Of a stretch of DNA of 31,246 nucleotides, positions 16,816-25,155 are shown one piece after another. Both the position numbers and the translations under genes were made by a program. Where the stretch lies: NCBI GenBank assembly GCA_963925495.1, contig CAWUST010000042.1:1-31246 (forward strand). Reading direction: 5' to 3'. The notes beneath the pieces were generated by a model. It had not been told where the DNA came from. It saw nothing but the letters and a program-made list of their open reading frames with translations, and ran no database searches. Source of the DNA: UBA2108 sp963925495. GTDB lineage: Bacteria; Bacteroidota; Bacteroidia; Flavobacteriales_G; Salibacteraceae. Positions within the stretch are counted from its first letter, which is position 1. The number at the start of each line of letters is the position of its first letter.

Positions 16816-17703
16816 ATGGCTAGACTAAAAGTACTTAAGACATATAAATTATATATCGGTGGAGCCTTTCCTAGAACAGAATCGGGACGATTTTACCAAC
16901 CGATAAACTCAGAAGGAAATGCAATTGCTAATATGTGTTTAGCTTCAAGAAAAGATTTTAGAAACTCAGTTGTAACGGCCAGAAAGGCTGCAACGGGTTG
17001 GAGTGGAAAAACAGCGTATAACAGATCTCAGGTTTTGTATCGAATCGCAGAAATGTTAGAGAATAACAGAGCTCATTTTGAAGCAGAATTAATTTCTCAA
17101 GGTTCTACTAAAACACAAGCTTCAAAAGAAGTTGACGTAAGTATTGATCGCTGGGTTTATTATGCTGGGTGGTGTGATAAATTCACTCAAGTTTTTGGAT
17201 CGATAAATCCAGTGGCAGGTTCTTATTTTAATTTTTCCTCACTAGAATCTACAGGTGTGGTTACAGCAATTTGCCCTGAAAATGGTGCGTTAATTGGGCC
17301 GACATCTGTTATTGCTCCAATTATTGCTTCAGGAAATTCGGTGATTGTTGTTTCTTCTAAATCAAAACCGCTAAGTTCAATTAGCCTTGCTGAAGTCATT
17401 AATAATTCAGATGTACCAGGTGGAGTTGTAAATATTCTTACTGGAGATGCCTCTGAACTATTGCCCCATATTGGTGTACATATGGATGTAAATGCAATTT
17501 GGTATTTAGGAAATGATCCCAAGGCTTGGAAACAAATTCAACTAGACTCCGCTGAAAATGTAAAACGGGTAACGAATACAAATTCAAGTATCGATTTGAT
17601 GGATTCTCGATGGGATTCTGCCTATATATTAAAGGAATTTACAGAAGTAAAAACTACTTGGCACCCAATTGAAAATGTGGGAGCTAGCGGGAGTGGATAT
17701 TAG
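16816..17703 (+). CDS. Non-catalytic, C-terminally truncated ALDH-like protein
   Basis: 295 aa from ATG at 16816. Residues 1-235 follow the N-terminal and cofactor-binding part of the ALDH fold: KLYIGGAFPRTESGR, VTARKAATGWSGKT, VYYAGWCDKF, VTAICPENG (149-157, keeping the Asn of the usual PWN motif) and PGGVVNILTGD (201-211). The cofactor lysine of the LKPAE motif is replaced by Ser-rich sequence (VSSKSKPLS), and the protein ends before any LELGGK glutamate or GQxC cysteine. A short different tail, EFTEVKTTWHPIE (274-286), closes it. The stop is clean and the frame intact, so it looks like a maintained pseudo-subunit rather than a truncated relic. The human and bacterial ALDH16 proteins contain a catalytic ALDH domain followed by a similar shortened pseudo-domain; here the two parts are separate genes. 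Confidence 0.85.
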   Translation: MARLKVLKTYKLYIGGAFPRTESGRFYQPINSEGNAIANMCLASRKDFRNSVVTARKAATGWSGKTAYNRSQVLYRIAEMLENNRAHFEAELISQGSTKTQASKEVDVSIDRWVYYAGWCDKFTQVFGSINPVAGSYFNFSSLESTGVVTAICPENGALIGPTSVIAPIIASGNSVIVVSSKSKPLSSISLAEVINNSDVPGGVVNILTGDASELLPHIGVHMDVNAIWYLGNDPKAWKQIQLDSAENVKRVTNTNSSIDLMDSRWDSAYILKEFTEVKTTWHPIENVGASGSGY

Positions 17704-17763
17704 TTCCTTACATTTCTTATTTACAATTCAAACTAAATAAAAATGTTTGGATATTTATTGCAA

Positions 17764-17798
17764 TTGTATTTCCAAAACAGTTAATCAATTAGATTTGC
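17764..17798 (+). promoter_or_regulatory. Promoter of the GDP-fucose/polysaccharide operon
   Basis: TAGATTTGC (17790-17798) is a perfect TAnnTTTGY. A TTG at 17764-17766 lies 23 bases upstream. Only five bases separate the box from the gmd ATG at 17804, so the mRNA would be leaderless or nearly so. Confidence 0.6.
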
Positions 17799-17803
17799 AG
17801 CCT

Positions 17804-18892
17804 ATGAGTAAAGTGGCATTGATAACCGGGATAACTGGTCAGGATGGAGCCTATTTGGCTGAGTTGCTATTAAGCAAAGGATATGAAGTTCACGGCATTA
17901 AAAGGAGAAGCTCTCTTTTTAACACAGCTAGAATTGACCATTTATATAAAGATTTTCACGAAAAAGGAGTTAAGTTTTTTCTTCATTATGGTGATTTAAC
18001 CGATTCTACAAACTTGATTCGTATTGTTCAAGAAACTCAACCGGATGAAATCTATAATTTAGCAGCAATGAGCCATGTTAAAGTGAGTTTTGAGACTCCT
18101 GAATACACTGCAAATGCTGATGGAATTGGAACTCTTCGAATTTTGGAAGCAATTCGCATCTTGAAGATGGAAAAAACGACCAAATTTTATCAAGCTTCAA
18201 CATCTGAGCTTTATGGAAAAGTTCAAGAAATTCCTCAATCTGAAAAAACACCTTTTTATCCTCGGAGTCCATATGCAGTTGCAAAGCTTTATGCTTTTTG
18301 GATTGTAAAAAACTACCGAGAGGCTTATGATATGTATGCCTGTAATGGAATTCTTTTTAATCATGAGAGTCCATTGCGTGGGGAAACTTTTGTTACCCGT
18401 AAAATTACAAGAGCAGCTGCACAAATAAAATTGGGAATGGATGAAAAACTTTTCCTTGGTAACATGAGCGCAAAACGAGATTGGGGACATGCTAAAGATT
18501 ATGTAGAAGGAATGTGGCGAATGCTACAACAAGAAACGGCTGATGATTATGTTTTGGCAACAGGTAAAACTTATGAAGTTCGCACTTTTGTTGAAATGGC
18601 CTTTGCCGAAGTGGGAATTACCATAAATTGGGAAGGAACTGGAGTTGATGAAAAAGGTATTGATGCTGCTTCCGGAAAAGTAATTGTTGAGGTTGATCCA
18701 AGGTACTTTAGACCTACTGAAGTGGAGTTGCTTATTGGAGATGCCACAAGAGCGAGAGAAGAATTAGGTTGGATGCCTAAGTATGACCTTCAAGGTTTGG
18801 TTAAGGAAATGATGACTGCCGATGTTAAGCTTTTTGAAAAAGAAAAGTACTTGATGGAAGGTGGACACAAAGTAAATATATCAAAAGAGTAA
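17804..18892 (+). CDS. gmd: GDP-mannose 4,6-dehydratase
   Basis: 362 aa. It converts GDP-D-mannose to GDP-4-keto-6-deoxymannose, the first step to GDP-L-fucose. The Rossmann motif GITGQDG (9-15) binds NADP, STSELYG (132-138) supplies the catalytic Ser/Thr and Glu135, and Tyr157/Lys161 lie in SPYAVAK. FNHESPLRGETFVTRK and RDWGHAKDYV are diagnostic of Gmd. The ATG at 17804 is chosen because the protein then begins with MSKVALITG as in other members, and because a perfect -7 box precludes the upstream TTG at 17747. The GDP-fucose synthase start follows three bases after its stop. Confidence 0.97.
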   Translation: MSKVALITGITGQDGAYLAELLLSKGYEVHGIKRRSSLFNTARIDHLYKDFHEKGVKFFLHYGDLTDSTNLIRIVQETQPDEIYNLAAMSHVKVSFETPEYTANADGIGTLRILEAIRILKMEKTTKFYQASTSELYGKVQEIPQSEKTPFYPRSPYAVAKLYAFWIVKNYREAYDMYACNGILFNHESPLRGETFVTRKITRAAAQIKLGMDEKLFLGNMSAKRDWGHAKDYVEGMWRMLQQETADDYVLATGKTYEVRTFVEMAFAEVGITINWEGTGVDEKGIDAASGKVIVEVDPRYFRPTEVELLIGDATRAREELGWMPKYDLQGLVKEMMTADVKLFEKEKYLMEGGHKVNISKE

Positions 18893-18894
18893 TA

Positions 18895-19830
18895 GTGGAA
18901 AAAAGTTCTAAAATTTATATTGCTGGCCATAGAGGTATGGCTGGTTCAGCTATCCTTCGAGAACTCAAAAAACGTGGATATTCCAATTTTGTTTATGCCA
19001 CATCTTCTGAATTGGATTTGAGAAATCAGGCTCAGGTAAATTCTTTTTTTGAAAAAGAGACCCCGGATTATGTTGTATTAGCTGCCGCAAAAGTTGGCGG
19101 TATTGTGGCAAACAACACGTATAGAGCTGATTTTATTTACGAAAACTTAATGATTGAAGCCAATGTAATTCAAGCGGCCCACGTCAATAAAGTGACTAAA
19201 TTATTGTTTTTAGGATCTTCTTGTATTTATCCAAAATTAGCGCCGCAACCGTTAAAAGAAGAGTATTTACTCACCGGAGAATTAGAGCCAACTAATGAAC
19301 CTTATGCCATTGCAAAAATTGCTGGAATTAAATTGTGTGAGAGTTACCGAGAGCAATATGGTGATAATTTCATATCGGTAATGCCCACTAACTTATATGG
19401 TCCCAATGATAATTACGACTTAAAAAATTCGCATGTTCTGCCTGCTCTTTTGAGAAAATTTCATACTGCTAAAGTTGAAAACACTCCTTCGGTTGAAATT
19501 TGGGGATCCGGTTCACCAAAAAGAGAATTTCTTCATGTCAATGATTTAGCTGAAGCTTGTGTGTTTCTTCTAGAGGATTACGAAGGAACTGATTGGTTGA
19601 ATATTGGAACAGGAACTGATGTTTCCATCAAGGATTTAGCTTTATTGGTAAAGAAAGTTGTCGGGTATGATGGAGAATTAAAGTTTGATCCTTCTAAGCC
19701 TGATGGAGCGCCACGAAAATTGATGAATGTAGATAAAATTCATGCCTTAGGATGGAAACATAAAATTGATTTGGAAGATGGGATTAAAAAAGTTTATGAA
19801 GAAGTAAAAAACATGAAATTTGCTTCATGA
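18895..19830 (+). CDS. fcl: GDP-L-fucose synthase (epimerase/reductase)
   Basis: 311 aa with a GTG start. It completes GDP-L-fucose synthesis by 3,5-epimerisation and NADPH reduction of the Gmd product. Motifs: GHRGMAGSA (11-19) for NADP, LAAAKVGGI (62-70), LGSSCIYP (106-113) with the catalytic Ser and the Cys important for epimerisation, and Tyr137/Lys141 in PYAIAK. NLYGPNDNYD and WGSGSPKREFLHV are typical of the family. Upstream coupling is two bases from gmd; downstream its stop overlaps the next ATG (ATGA), so sugar-nucleotide synthesis and export genes are translated together. Confidence 0.97.
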   Translation: MEKSSKIYIAGHRGMAGSAILRELKKRGYSNFVYATSSELDLRNQAQVNSFFEKETPDYVVLAAAKVGGIVANNTYRADFIYENLMIEANVIQAAHVNKVTKLLFLGSSCIYPKLAPQPLKEEYLLTGELEPTNEPYAIAKIAGIKLCESYREQYGDNFISVMPTNLYGPNDNYDLKNSHVLPALLRKFHTAKVENTPSVEIWGSGSPKREFLHVNDLAEACVFLLEDYEGTDWLNIGTGTDVSIKDLALLVKKVVGYDGELKFDPSKPDGAPRKLMNVDKIHALGWKHKIDLEDGIKKVYEEVKNMKFAS

Positions 19831-21371
19831 TTCTTTTTTTACATAGAGTTATATTATCACTAATTTTCTTTTCATTATTTCAAACTACTGGCCAGTCGCA
19901 AGTTCAAATAAACCCCATACAATGGGATTTAAATGCCGGTTACAATCGCCAATTATCTCAATCCGATCAAATTTACCATTCCATGAGTAAATCTTTTATT
20001 AGCTCCCAATTCGATTCCTTATCTCTTGATTCAAATAGATGGGAAAGAAGAAAGCATAAAGGGTTAGTAATGCGAAAGGTTCGCAACGAAAATCTAATAG
20101 TAGTCGATACTCATGACTTCTATTTAACTATTGACCCCATTTTCAATTTCCAATTTGGAAGAGATTTAGATGACTCTACAAACCGTAATTTGATTAATAA
20201 CACAAGAGGTATACTAGTTCAAGGAGCTGTTGGGCAGAAACTTGCATTTTATGCTTCTTTTTATGAAAACCAAGCTTTTTATCCGACCTATTTAAGCGAT
20301 AACATTATTGAATCTGGTGTTGTTCCGGGACAAGGGAGATACAAAGGTTTTAAGGTTAGGGGTTTCGATTATGCCATGGCTAGCGGAGCGGTAAGCTATA
20401 CACCCATGAAAAATGCGAATATTCAATTTGGTCATGGAAAAAATTTTATCGGTGACGGATACCGTAGTCTTTTACTCTCCGATAACACGTTTAATTACCC
20501 GTATTTAAAAGGAACTTTCGGATTTTTTAAGAATAAGCTACAGTATCAAGTGTTGTATGCATCACTGACGAACTTAAACAGGTTACCTGCCACAACGTCA
20601 AGTGAAGCTCAGTTTGTAAGGCAGGCGGGAACCTTTCATAATTTAAGCTTTTCTCCTAACAATAAATTTGAGATTTCCTTATTTGAAGGAGTAGTTTACC
20701 AAAATTGGGATAGCACGGGAACTCAATCTTTACCATGGAATTTTTATGTGCCAATTGTTTATATAAACACCGGGGTAGAAGGAATGTCTAATGCTAACTC
20801 TAAACCTGTTTTGGGATTGAATCTACGAGTTAACCCATTCAATGGATATATGATTTATGGGCAAATGGCCATTGATAATTACAAAGTTTCCAACACAGGG
20901 TTTCAGTTGGGGGTTGCCGCTTACGATGCCATGTCACTTAAAGATTTAATACTACAAGTGGAGTGGAATAATATTTCTAAAGGGTTGTATCAACACAATA
21001 AGCCACAAAATGAATACAAACATTATGGAGGATATTTAGCACACCCTTCAGGAAATGATTTAAATGAGTTGATCGGAATTGTAAATTATTCATTTCATGA
21101 TTTTTTTATTTCGGCTAAATGGGTCTATTCCGATAGAACAACTCAGGTAGATGTTGATTTAGGAAATGGATCGGTTTTAACTTATCGCGAAAATCAAAAA
21201 GTAACTTATCAAGATTATTCAATAGGCTATCTTTTAAACCATAAAACCAATATGAAAATTAAGTTTGGGTATTCGGGCAGGAAATTGGACAGGCTTGGGG
21301 CTACCGAGAACACCACATGGTACTATTTTTCTTTCATTACCGATTTACAAAATGTTTACTATGATTTTTGA
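19827..21371 (+). CDS. Wzi-like outer-membrane protein, copy 1
   Basis: 514 aa with a signal peptide (about 1-24, cleavage near TGQSQ). The remainder is rich in alternating aromatic/polar strands, as in outer-membrane barrels, and ends FITDLQNVYYDF with a terminal Phe. The motif GHGKNFIGDGYRSLLLSDN at about 202-220 recurs almost identically in the gene at 22450, and AHPSGNDLNELIGIVNY near 410 matches AHPLGSNFNEVIGFVNF there. These resemble the capsule assembly Wzi family and the flavobacterial protein RemB; Wzi of E. coli holds capsule at the surface. Placement directly after fcl by an ATGA overlap supports a polysaccharide role. Whether it is a lectin, an anchor or an export factor is not shown by the sequence. 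Confidence 0.78.
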   Translation: MILFLHRVILSLIFFSLFQTTGQSQVQINPIQWDLNAGYNRQLSQSDQIYHSMSKSFISSQFDSLSLDSNRWERRKHKGLVMRKVRNENLIVVDTHDFYLTIDPIFNFQFGRDLDDSTNRNLINNTRGILVQGAVGQKLAFYASFYENQAFYPTYLSDNIIESGVVPGQGRYKGFKVRGFDYAMASGAVSYTPMKNANIQFGHGKNFIGDGYRSLLLSDNTFNYPYLKGTFGFFKNKLQYQVLYASLTNLNRLPATTSSEAQFVRQAGTFHNLSFSPNNKFEISLFEGVVYQNWDSTGTQSLPWNFYVPIVYINTGVEGMSNANSKPVLGLNLRVNPFNGYMIYGQMAIDNYKVSNTGFQLGVAAYDAMSLKDLILQVEWNNISKGLYQHNKPQNEYKHYGGYLAHPSGNDLNELIGIVNYSFHDFFISAKWVYSDRTTQVDVDLGNGSVLTYRENQKVTYQDYSIGYLLNHKTNMKIKFGYSGRKLDRLGATENTTWYYFSFITDLQNVYYDF

Positions 21372-21379
21372 TACATTTG
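21372..21379 (+). promoter_or_regulatory. Candidate internal -7 element before the WecA-like gene
   Basis: TACATTTG is an exact TAnnTTTG match starting just after the stop codon of the first Wzi-like gene and 19 bases before the GTG start. No -33 TTTG is seen, so an internal promoter is possible but not certain. Confidence 0.35.
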
Positions 21380-21398
21380 GCACCGCTAAAATAAGTAC

Positions 21399-22469
21399 GT
21401 GTATAAAATTGCTCTAGCTATAATGACCTCATTATCAATTGTTTTAATAGGCATGCCTACGCTTATTAAAATTGCAAAATTGAGAAGATTAGTAGACGCT
21501 CCGGGCAATGCACGTAAATTGCATAAAGGTCATATACCTACAATAGGAGGTGTTTTAATTTTTGCGGGAAGTTTAATGTCTTATCTACTTTGGTACCCGT
21601 TTACCGAACATGCTGATTTTGGATACATTACGGCGTCCATGCTTATTCTTTTTGGTATTGGCTTTAAGGATGATATTGTTGGTACAGCGCCTGTTAAAAA
21701 ATTGGCAGGTCATTTACTTGTGGCATTTATTTTGGTGATAATGGCCGATATTAGAATTACAAGTATGTATGGGATTTTTGGTGTTTACGAAATTCCTTTT
21801 TGGGTTAGCGTGGCATTATCGATTTTCACTTATACGCTTATAGTAAACGCTTTTAATCTTATAGATGGAATTGATGGATTAGCTGCTGGAGTAGGCTTTA
21901 TTTCTTGCATTTCTTATGGAACGTGGTTTTTTATTGCCGGTTCATTTGAGGATGCAATTTTGGCTTTTGGTCTAGCTGGTGCACTTTTGGGCTTCCTAGT
22001 CTTTAATTTCGAGCCTGCAAAAATATTTATGGGTGACTCTGGTTCACTCATTATTGGGTTAGTCGTATCTGTTTTAGCTATAAAGTTAATTGAATATGAT
22101 ACCTTGGACTTACCAACTGAATTACTGATAGTTTCAAAACCAATTTTTGCTATGTCTGCTATAGTTTACCCAATGTTAGACACATTTAGGATATTTGTGT
22201 TTCGAGTTTTTAGCGGTAGGAGTCCCTTTTCGGCGGATAGAAACCACATTCACCACAAACTATTAGACATTGGATTGTCACATCGAATGGCAGTTCTTCT
22301 AATTTTCACATTTACTATTCTTATTATTTCCCAGGCAGTCTTAATTGTTATGGAAGCAAATAAAAAGTTGGCGATAATCACTATTTTTGTTGTTGTTTTA
22401 TCTGCTATTCCACCAATATTAGCAAAACGAAAACTTAAAAAGGAAAAGAGTGGAAAAGCTCTTAAGTAG
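21399..22469 (+). CDS. WecA/TagO-like undecaprenyl-phosphate sugar-1-phosphate transferase
   Basis: 356 aa, about eleven hydrophobic segments, GTG start. It belongs to the MraY/WecA family, which moves a sugar 1-phosphate (commonly GlcNAc) from UDP onto undecaprenyl phosphate at the inner membrane. Catalytic features are RKLHKGHIPTIGG (39-51), Asp91-Asp92 in FKDDI, NLIDGIDG (153-160), metal-binding Asp213 in FMGDSGS, and HIHH (282-285) in the cytoplasmic loop that distinguishes WecA-type members from MraY. It probably starts a lipid-linked glycan for the surface polysaccharide made from GDP-fucose. The C-terminus is Lys-rich. Its last 20 bases overlap the following gene. Confidence 0.9.
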   Translation: MYKIALAIMTSLSIVLIGMPTLIKIAKLRRLVDAPGNARKLHKGHIPTIGGVLIFAGSLMSYLLWYPFTEHADFGYITASMLILFGIGFKDDIVGTAPVKKLAGHLLVAFILVIMADIRITSMYGIFGVYEIPFWVSVALSIFTYTLIVNAFNLIDGIDGLAAGVGFISCISYGTWFFIAGSFEDAILAFGLAGALLGFLVFNFEPAKIFMGDSGSLIIGLVVSVLAIKLIEYDTLDLPTELLIVSKPIFAMSAIVYPMLDTFRIFVFRVFSGRSPFSADRNHIHHKLLDIGLSHRMAVLLIFTFTILIISQAVLIVMEANKKLAIITIFVVVLSAIPPILAKRKLKKEKSGKALK

Positions 22470-24066
22470 ATACTTTTTAATCCTAATTATCGGATTCTAT
22501 TCCCGCACTTTATTATCTCAAAGTGAACAGGTTTTTATAAATCAAGACTTTGAATATCGGTATCAATCATTACTTTCAGGCAAAAATGTAAAATCGCATG
22601 GGGCTATTAAACCCTACGTATATTCTGACTTTGATCAGATTGGGCTAAATTCTGATTCTTCCATTTTGTACAATTCGGGCTTTCCTATGAGCAAAATGAA
22701 AAAGGAAAAGGAAGTTCATAATGCGCGAATGAGTTTTTTTCCTCTAGTTAACATGGGCTTTGGAGTAGCCAATGGAGAAAGCTTGAAAACATATTCCGAC
22801 CTCGGAATTGGGGCGAGTGCTTTATTCGAATATAAAAAAGTTTTTGCTGCTCGAATTAATTTTTCAGGGCATAAGAATGAATTTCCAGGATATTTAGAAC
22901 AAAAAGTACGAGAGAAAAGAATAACACCAGATGGCTATGTTTGGGACACCTATTCAAACGGATACAACTACACCAATTTAAATGGTTATTTGTCCTGGAA
23001 TGCGGGCAAATATTTCAACCTTCAATTAGGACGTGGCAAAAATTTTATTGGTAGTGGGTATAGATCTTTATTACTGTCGGATAACGCAGGAAATTACAAT
23101 TATGGACGAATAATGGCAAGTATTTGGAGATTAAAGTATGTTGTTATCTATGCCCATCAAAAGGACATAAACTCTTCAGAAAGCAAGCATTCTGGGCAAT
23201 GGAAAAACAAATACAGTACTACCCATTATTTGAGTTGGAATGTTGCTAAATGGTTGAACATTGGTCTTTTTGAATCCGTGGTTTGGAAAGCCCAGGACAC
23301 ACTCCTCAATAGGGGATATGATGTAAATTATTTAAACCCGGTTCTGTTTTTTCGTCCAGCAGAATACTCAACCGGAAGTTCAGATAATTCTTTAATTGGG
23401 GTTAATTTATCTATAAAACCATCCAACAAAATTCAGGTTTACGGTCAGTTCATATTGGATGAATTTTTACTCGATGAATTTAAAAAAGACGTAAAAGAGA
23501 TTGGTAGCCCAGGTAGCCAACCTCAATTTGGTTGGTGGGCAAATAAATATGGCGGGCAATTTGGATTTAAAACATTCGATGTATTTGGGCTAAAAGGCAT
23601 GGGTATTCAGGCCGAATATAATTTTTCGCGTCCGTTTACATACTCCCATGCCGACCCCATTCAAAATTATGGTCACCAAAATTCTTCTCTTGCTCATCCT
23701 CTTGGATCGAATTTTAATGAAGTAATTGGCTTTGTTAATTTCCAACGAAAAAATTGGTTTGCTCAAATCCAAGTCGCCTGGTATAATCAGGGTTTAAGCA
23801 CCGACTCTGTAAACTTCGGGGAAAATATTTATTTACCTTATACCTCTCGTAAGGGGGATTATGGGCATACGATTGCTCAAGGAGTTCAAAACGATGTCAT
23901 AAATATTGGGGGCCGAGTTTCCTATTTAATTTATCCAAGAAACAACCTCAGAACTTTTATTGGTATTCGTAACAGAATGCAAAATTTAGGAGGTCTAAAA
24001 TCGAGCACAATGTTTTTTGAATTTGGCATTTCCACCTCTATGTTTAACAGATACACTGACATTTAA
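22450..24066 (+). CDS. Wzi-like outer-membrane protein, copy 2
   Basis: 538 aa from a GTG inside the 3' end of the preceding gene (20-base overlap). A signal peptide (about 1-23, LLSQSEQ) precedes a barrel-like sequence. GRGKNFIGSGYRSLLLSDN at about 194-212 is the same signature as in the copy at 19827, and AHPLGSNFNEVIGFVNF near 415 also matches. Overall similarity outside these motifs is low, so the pair diverged long ago and probably does different jobs, perhaps as a hetero-oligomer. Family: capsule assembly Wzi/RemB-like. Its coupling to the WecA-like gene suggests that the polysaccharide and its outer-membrane handling are co-expressed. Confidence 0.78.
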   Translation: MEKLLSRYFLILIIGFYSRTLLSQSEQVFINQDFEYRYQSLLSGKNVKSHGAIKPYVYSDFDQIGLNSDSSILYNSGFPMSKMKKEKEVHNARMSFFPLVNMGFGVANGESLKTYSDLGIGASALFEYKKVFAARINFSGHKNEFPGYLEQKVREKRITPDGYVWDTYSNGYNYTNLNGYLSWNAGKYFNLQLGRGKNFIGSGYRSLLLSDNAGNYNYGRIMASIWRLKYVVIYAHQKDINSSESKHSGQWKNKYSTTHYLSWNVAKWLNIGLFESVVWKAQDTLLNRGYDVNYLNPVLFFRPAEYSTGSSDNSLIGVNLSIKPSNKIQVYGQFILDEFLLDEFKKDVKEIGSPGSQPQFGWWANKYGGQFGFKTFDVFGLKGMGIQAEYNFSRPFTYSHADPIQNYGHQNSSLAHPLGSNFNEVIGFVNFQRKNWFAQIQVAWYNQGLSTDSVNFGENIYLPYTSRKGDYGHTIAQGVQNDVINIGGRVSYLIYPRNNLRTFIGIRNRMQNLGGLKSSTMFFEFGISTSMFNRYTDI

Positions 24067-24236
24067 TTAATTATGGTTACTGGATTTAACTTGATAATCC
24101 GCCGGGGTAATCGGTAATCACTATATTTACAGTCGTTTAACTTGGTTGTTTTGCTTTCACAAATGAGGTTCCCAGCCTCCACCCAGTATTTAGAATCTTT
24201 CTTGATAATAAGGCCATTAACATATCTAAACATTTT
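24067..24236 (+). other. Intergenic segment between the polysaccharide and oxidase clusters
   Basis: No convincing ORF. Two small hairpins can be drawn: GGATT/AATCC (about 24077-24095) and GAGG/CCTC (about 24166-24180). Neither has a T run, so they are not classic terminators. The end of the segment leads into the ctaB promoter. Confidence 0.4.
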
Positions 24237-24245
24237 TACTTTTGC
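24237..24245 (+). promoter_or_regulatory. -7 promoter element of the oxidase assembly operon
   Basis: TACTTTTGC is a perfect TAnnTTTGY. It overlaps the most upstream possible TTG start of the haem O synthase frame (24242), so translation must begin downstream, probably at the TTG at 24263. No -33 TTTG is seen at normal spacing. Confidence 0.5.
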
Positions 24246-24262
24246 AGCTGAAAATTCAATTT

Positions 24263-25153
24263 TTGATTACTAATTCTCTAACGGCTCAAGAAACTTTAAC
24301 TCGAGTAAGATTTAAAGTAAAAGATGTGTCAGTTCTCACCAAAATGAGACTTGCCTCGCTGGTCGTTTTTTCCGCTTTCCTAGGTTATCTATTGGCTGCT
24401 CAATCAGTCGTTTGGATGGATGTTTTCTTTTTGGTAATTGGAGGCTTTTTAGTTACTGGTTCTTCAAATGGTTTCAATCAAATTATAGAAAAAGACATTG
24501 ATAAGTTGATGGATAGAACCAAAAACAGACCAATTCCATCTGGTCGTATGAGTGTAAAAGAAGCCACTTGGATTAGCATCGTTTATGGAATTTCGGGAAT
24601 TGCAATGCTTTGGTTTGGATTAAATCCGTTAAGCGGAATTTTAGGATCACTGGCTTTATTTGTTTATGTTTTTATATATACTCCACTTAAAAAACATGGT
24701 CCAATTGCTGTATTAGCGGGTGCATTTCCTGGGGCGGTTCCGCCCATGTTAGGTTATGTTGCTGAGTCAGGGCAGTTTGGTTTGGTTGCTGGTGTTTTAT
24801 TTGCGGTTCAATTTGCATGGCAATTTCCTCATTTTTGGAGCATTGCTTGGAAAGTTAATGACGATTACAACAAAGCAGATTATTTTTTATTGCCAACTCG
24901 TTTTAAAGACAAAACAAGCTCATTGGTTATTGTATTGTCGAGTATACTTTTAATTCCAGTATCACTTATTCCAACGTATCTGGGAATTGGTGGAAATGTT
25001 GCCATGGCAATTGTATTTTTGTCGGGGTTAGCCGTATTGTATTTTTCTATTCGTCTGCATCTTGGGCATGAAGAAAAAATGGCATCTCGTTTAATGTTTT
25101 CCACCTTCTTTTATTTGCCTATTGTTCAATTAGCTTATTTAATGTCTATATAA
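24263..25153 (+). CDS. ctaB: Protohaem IX farnesyltransferase (haem O synthase)
   Basis: 296 aa from a TTG at 24263. The TTG at 24242 would lie inside the promoter box, and family members have about 25-30 residues before the LTKMRLA motif, as here. The enzyme attaches farnesyl to haem b to make haem O, the precursor of haem A of the oxidase. It is a UbiA-type prenyltransferase with about nine membrane segments. Key motifs are NGFNQIIEKDIDKLMDRTKNRP, which holds the Asp residues that bind magnesium-diphosphate, and YTPLKK...GAFPGAVPPMLGY. It is first in the operon; the next gene begins two bases after its stop. Confidence 0.93.
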   Translation: MITNSLTAQETLTRVRFKVKDVSVLTKMRLASLVVFSAFLGYLLAAQSVVWMDVFFLVIGGFLVTGSSNGFNQIIEKDIDKLMDRTKNRPIPSGRMSVKEATWISIVYGISGIAMLWFGLNPLSGILGSLALFVYVFIYTPLKKHGPIAVLAGAFPGAVPPMLGYVAESGQFGLVAGVLFAVQFAWQFPHFWSIAWKVNDDYNKADYFLLPTRFKDKTSSLVIVLSSILLIPVSLIPTYLGIGGNVAMAIVFLSGLAVLYFSIRLHLGHEEKMASRLMFSTFFYLPIVQLAYLMSI

Positions 25154-25155
25154 AT

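Noticed and set aside
17747..17803. Upstream TTG extension of gmd by 19 codons
   Set aside because: The extension overlaps a perfect -7 promoter box and adds residues absent from Gmd proteins; ATG at 17804 gives the standard N-terminus.
24160..24190. tRNA-like T-arm (GAGG, seven-base loop, CCTC) followed by CCA-like bases
   Set aside because: The loop lacks the TTCRA consensus and no D-arm, anticodon arm or acceptor pairing can be found upstream.
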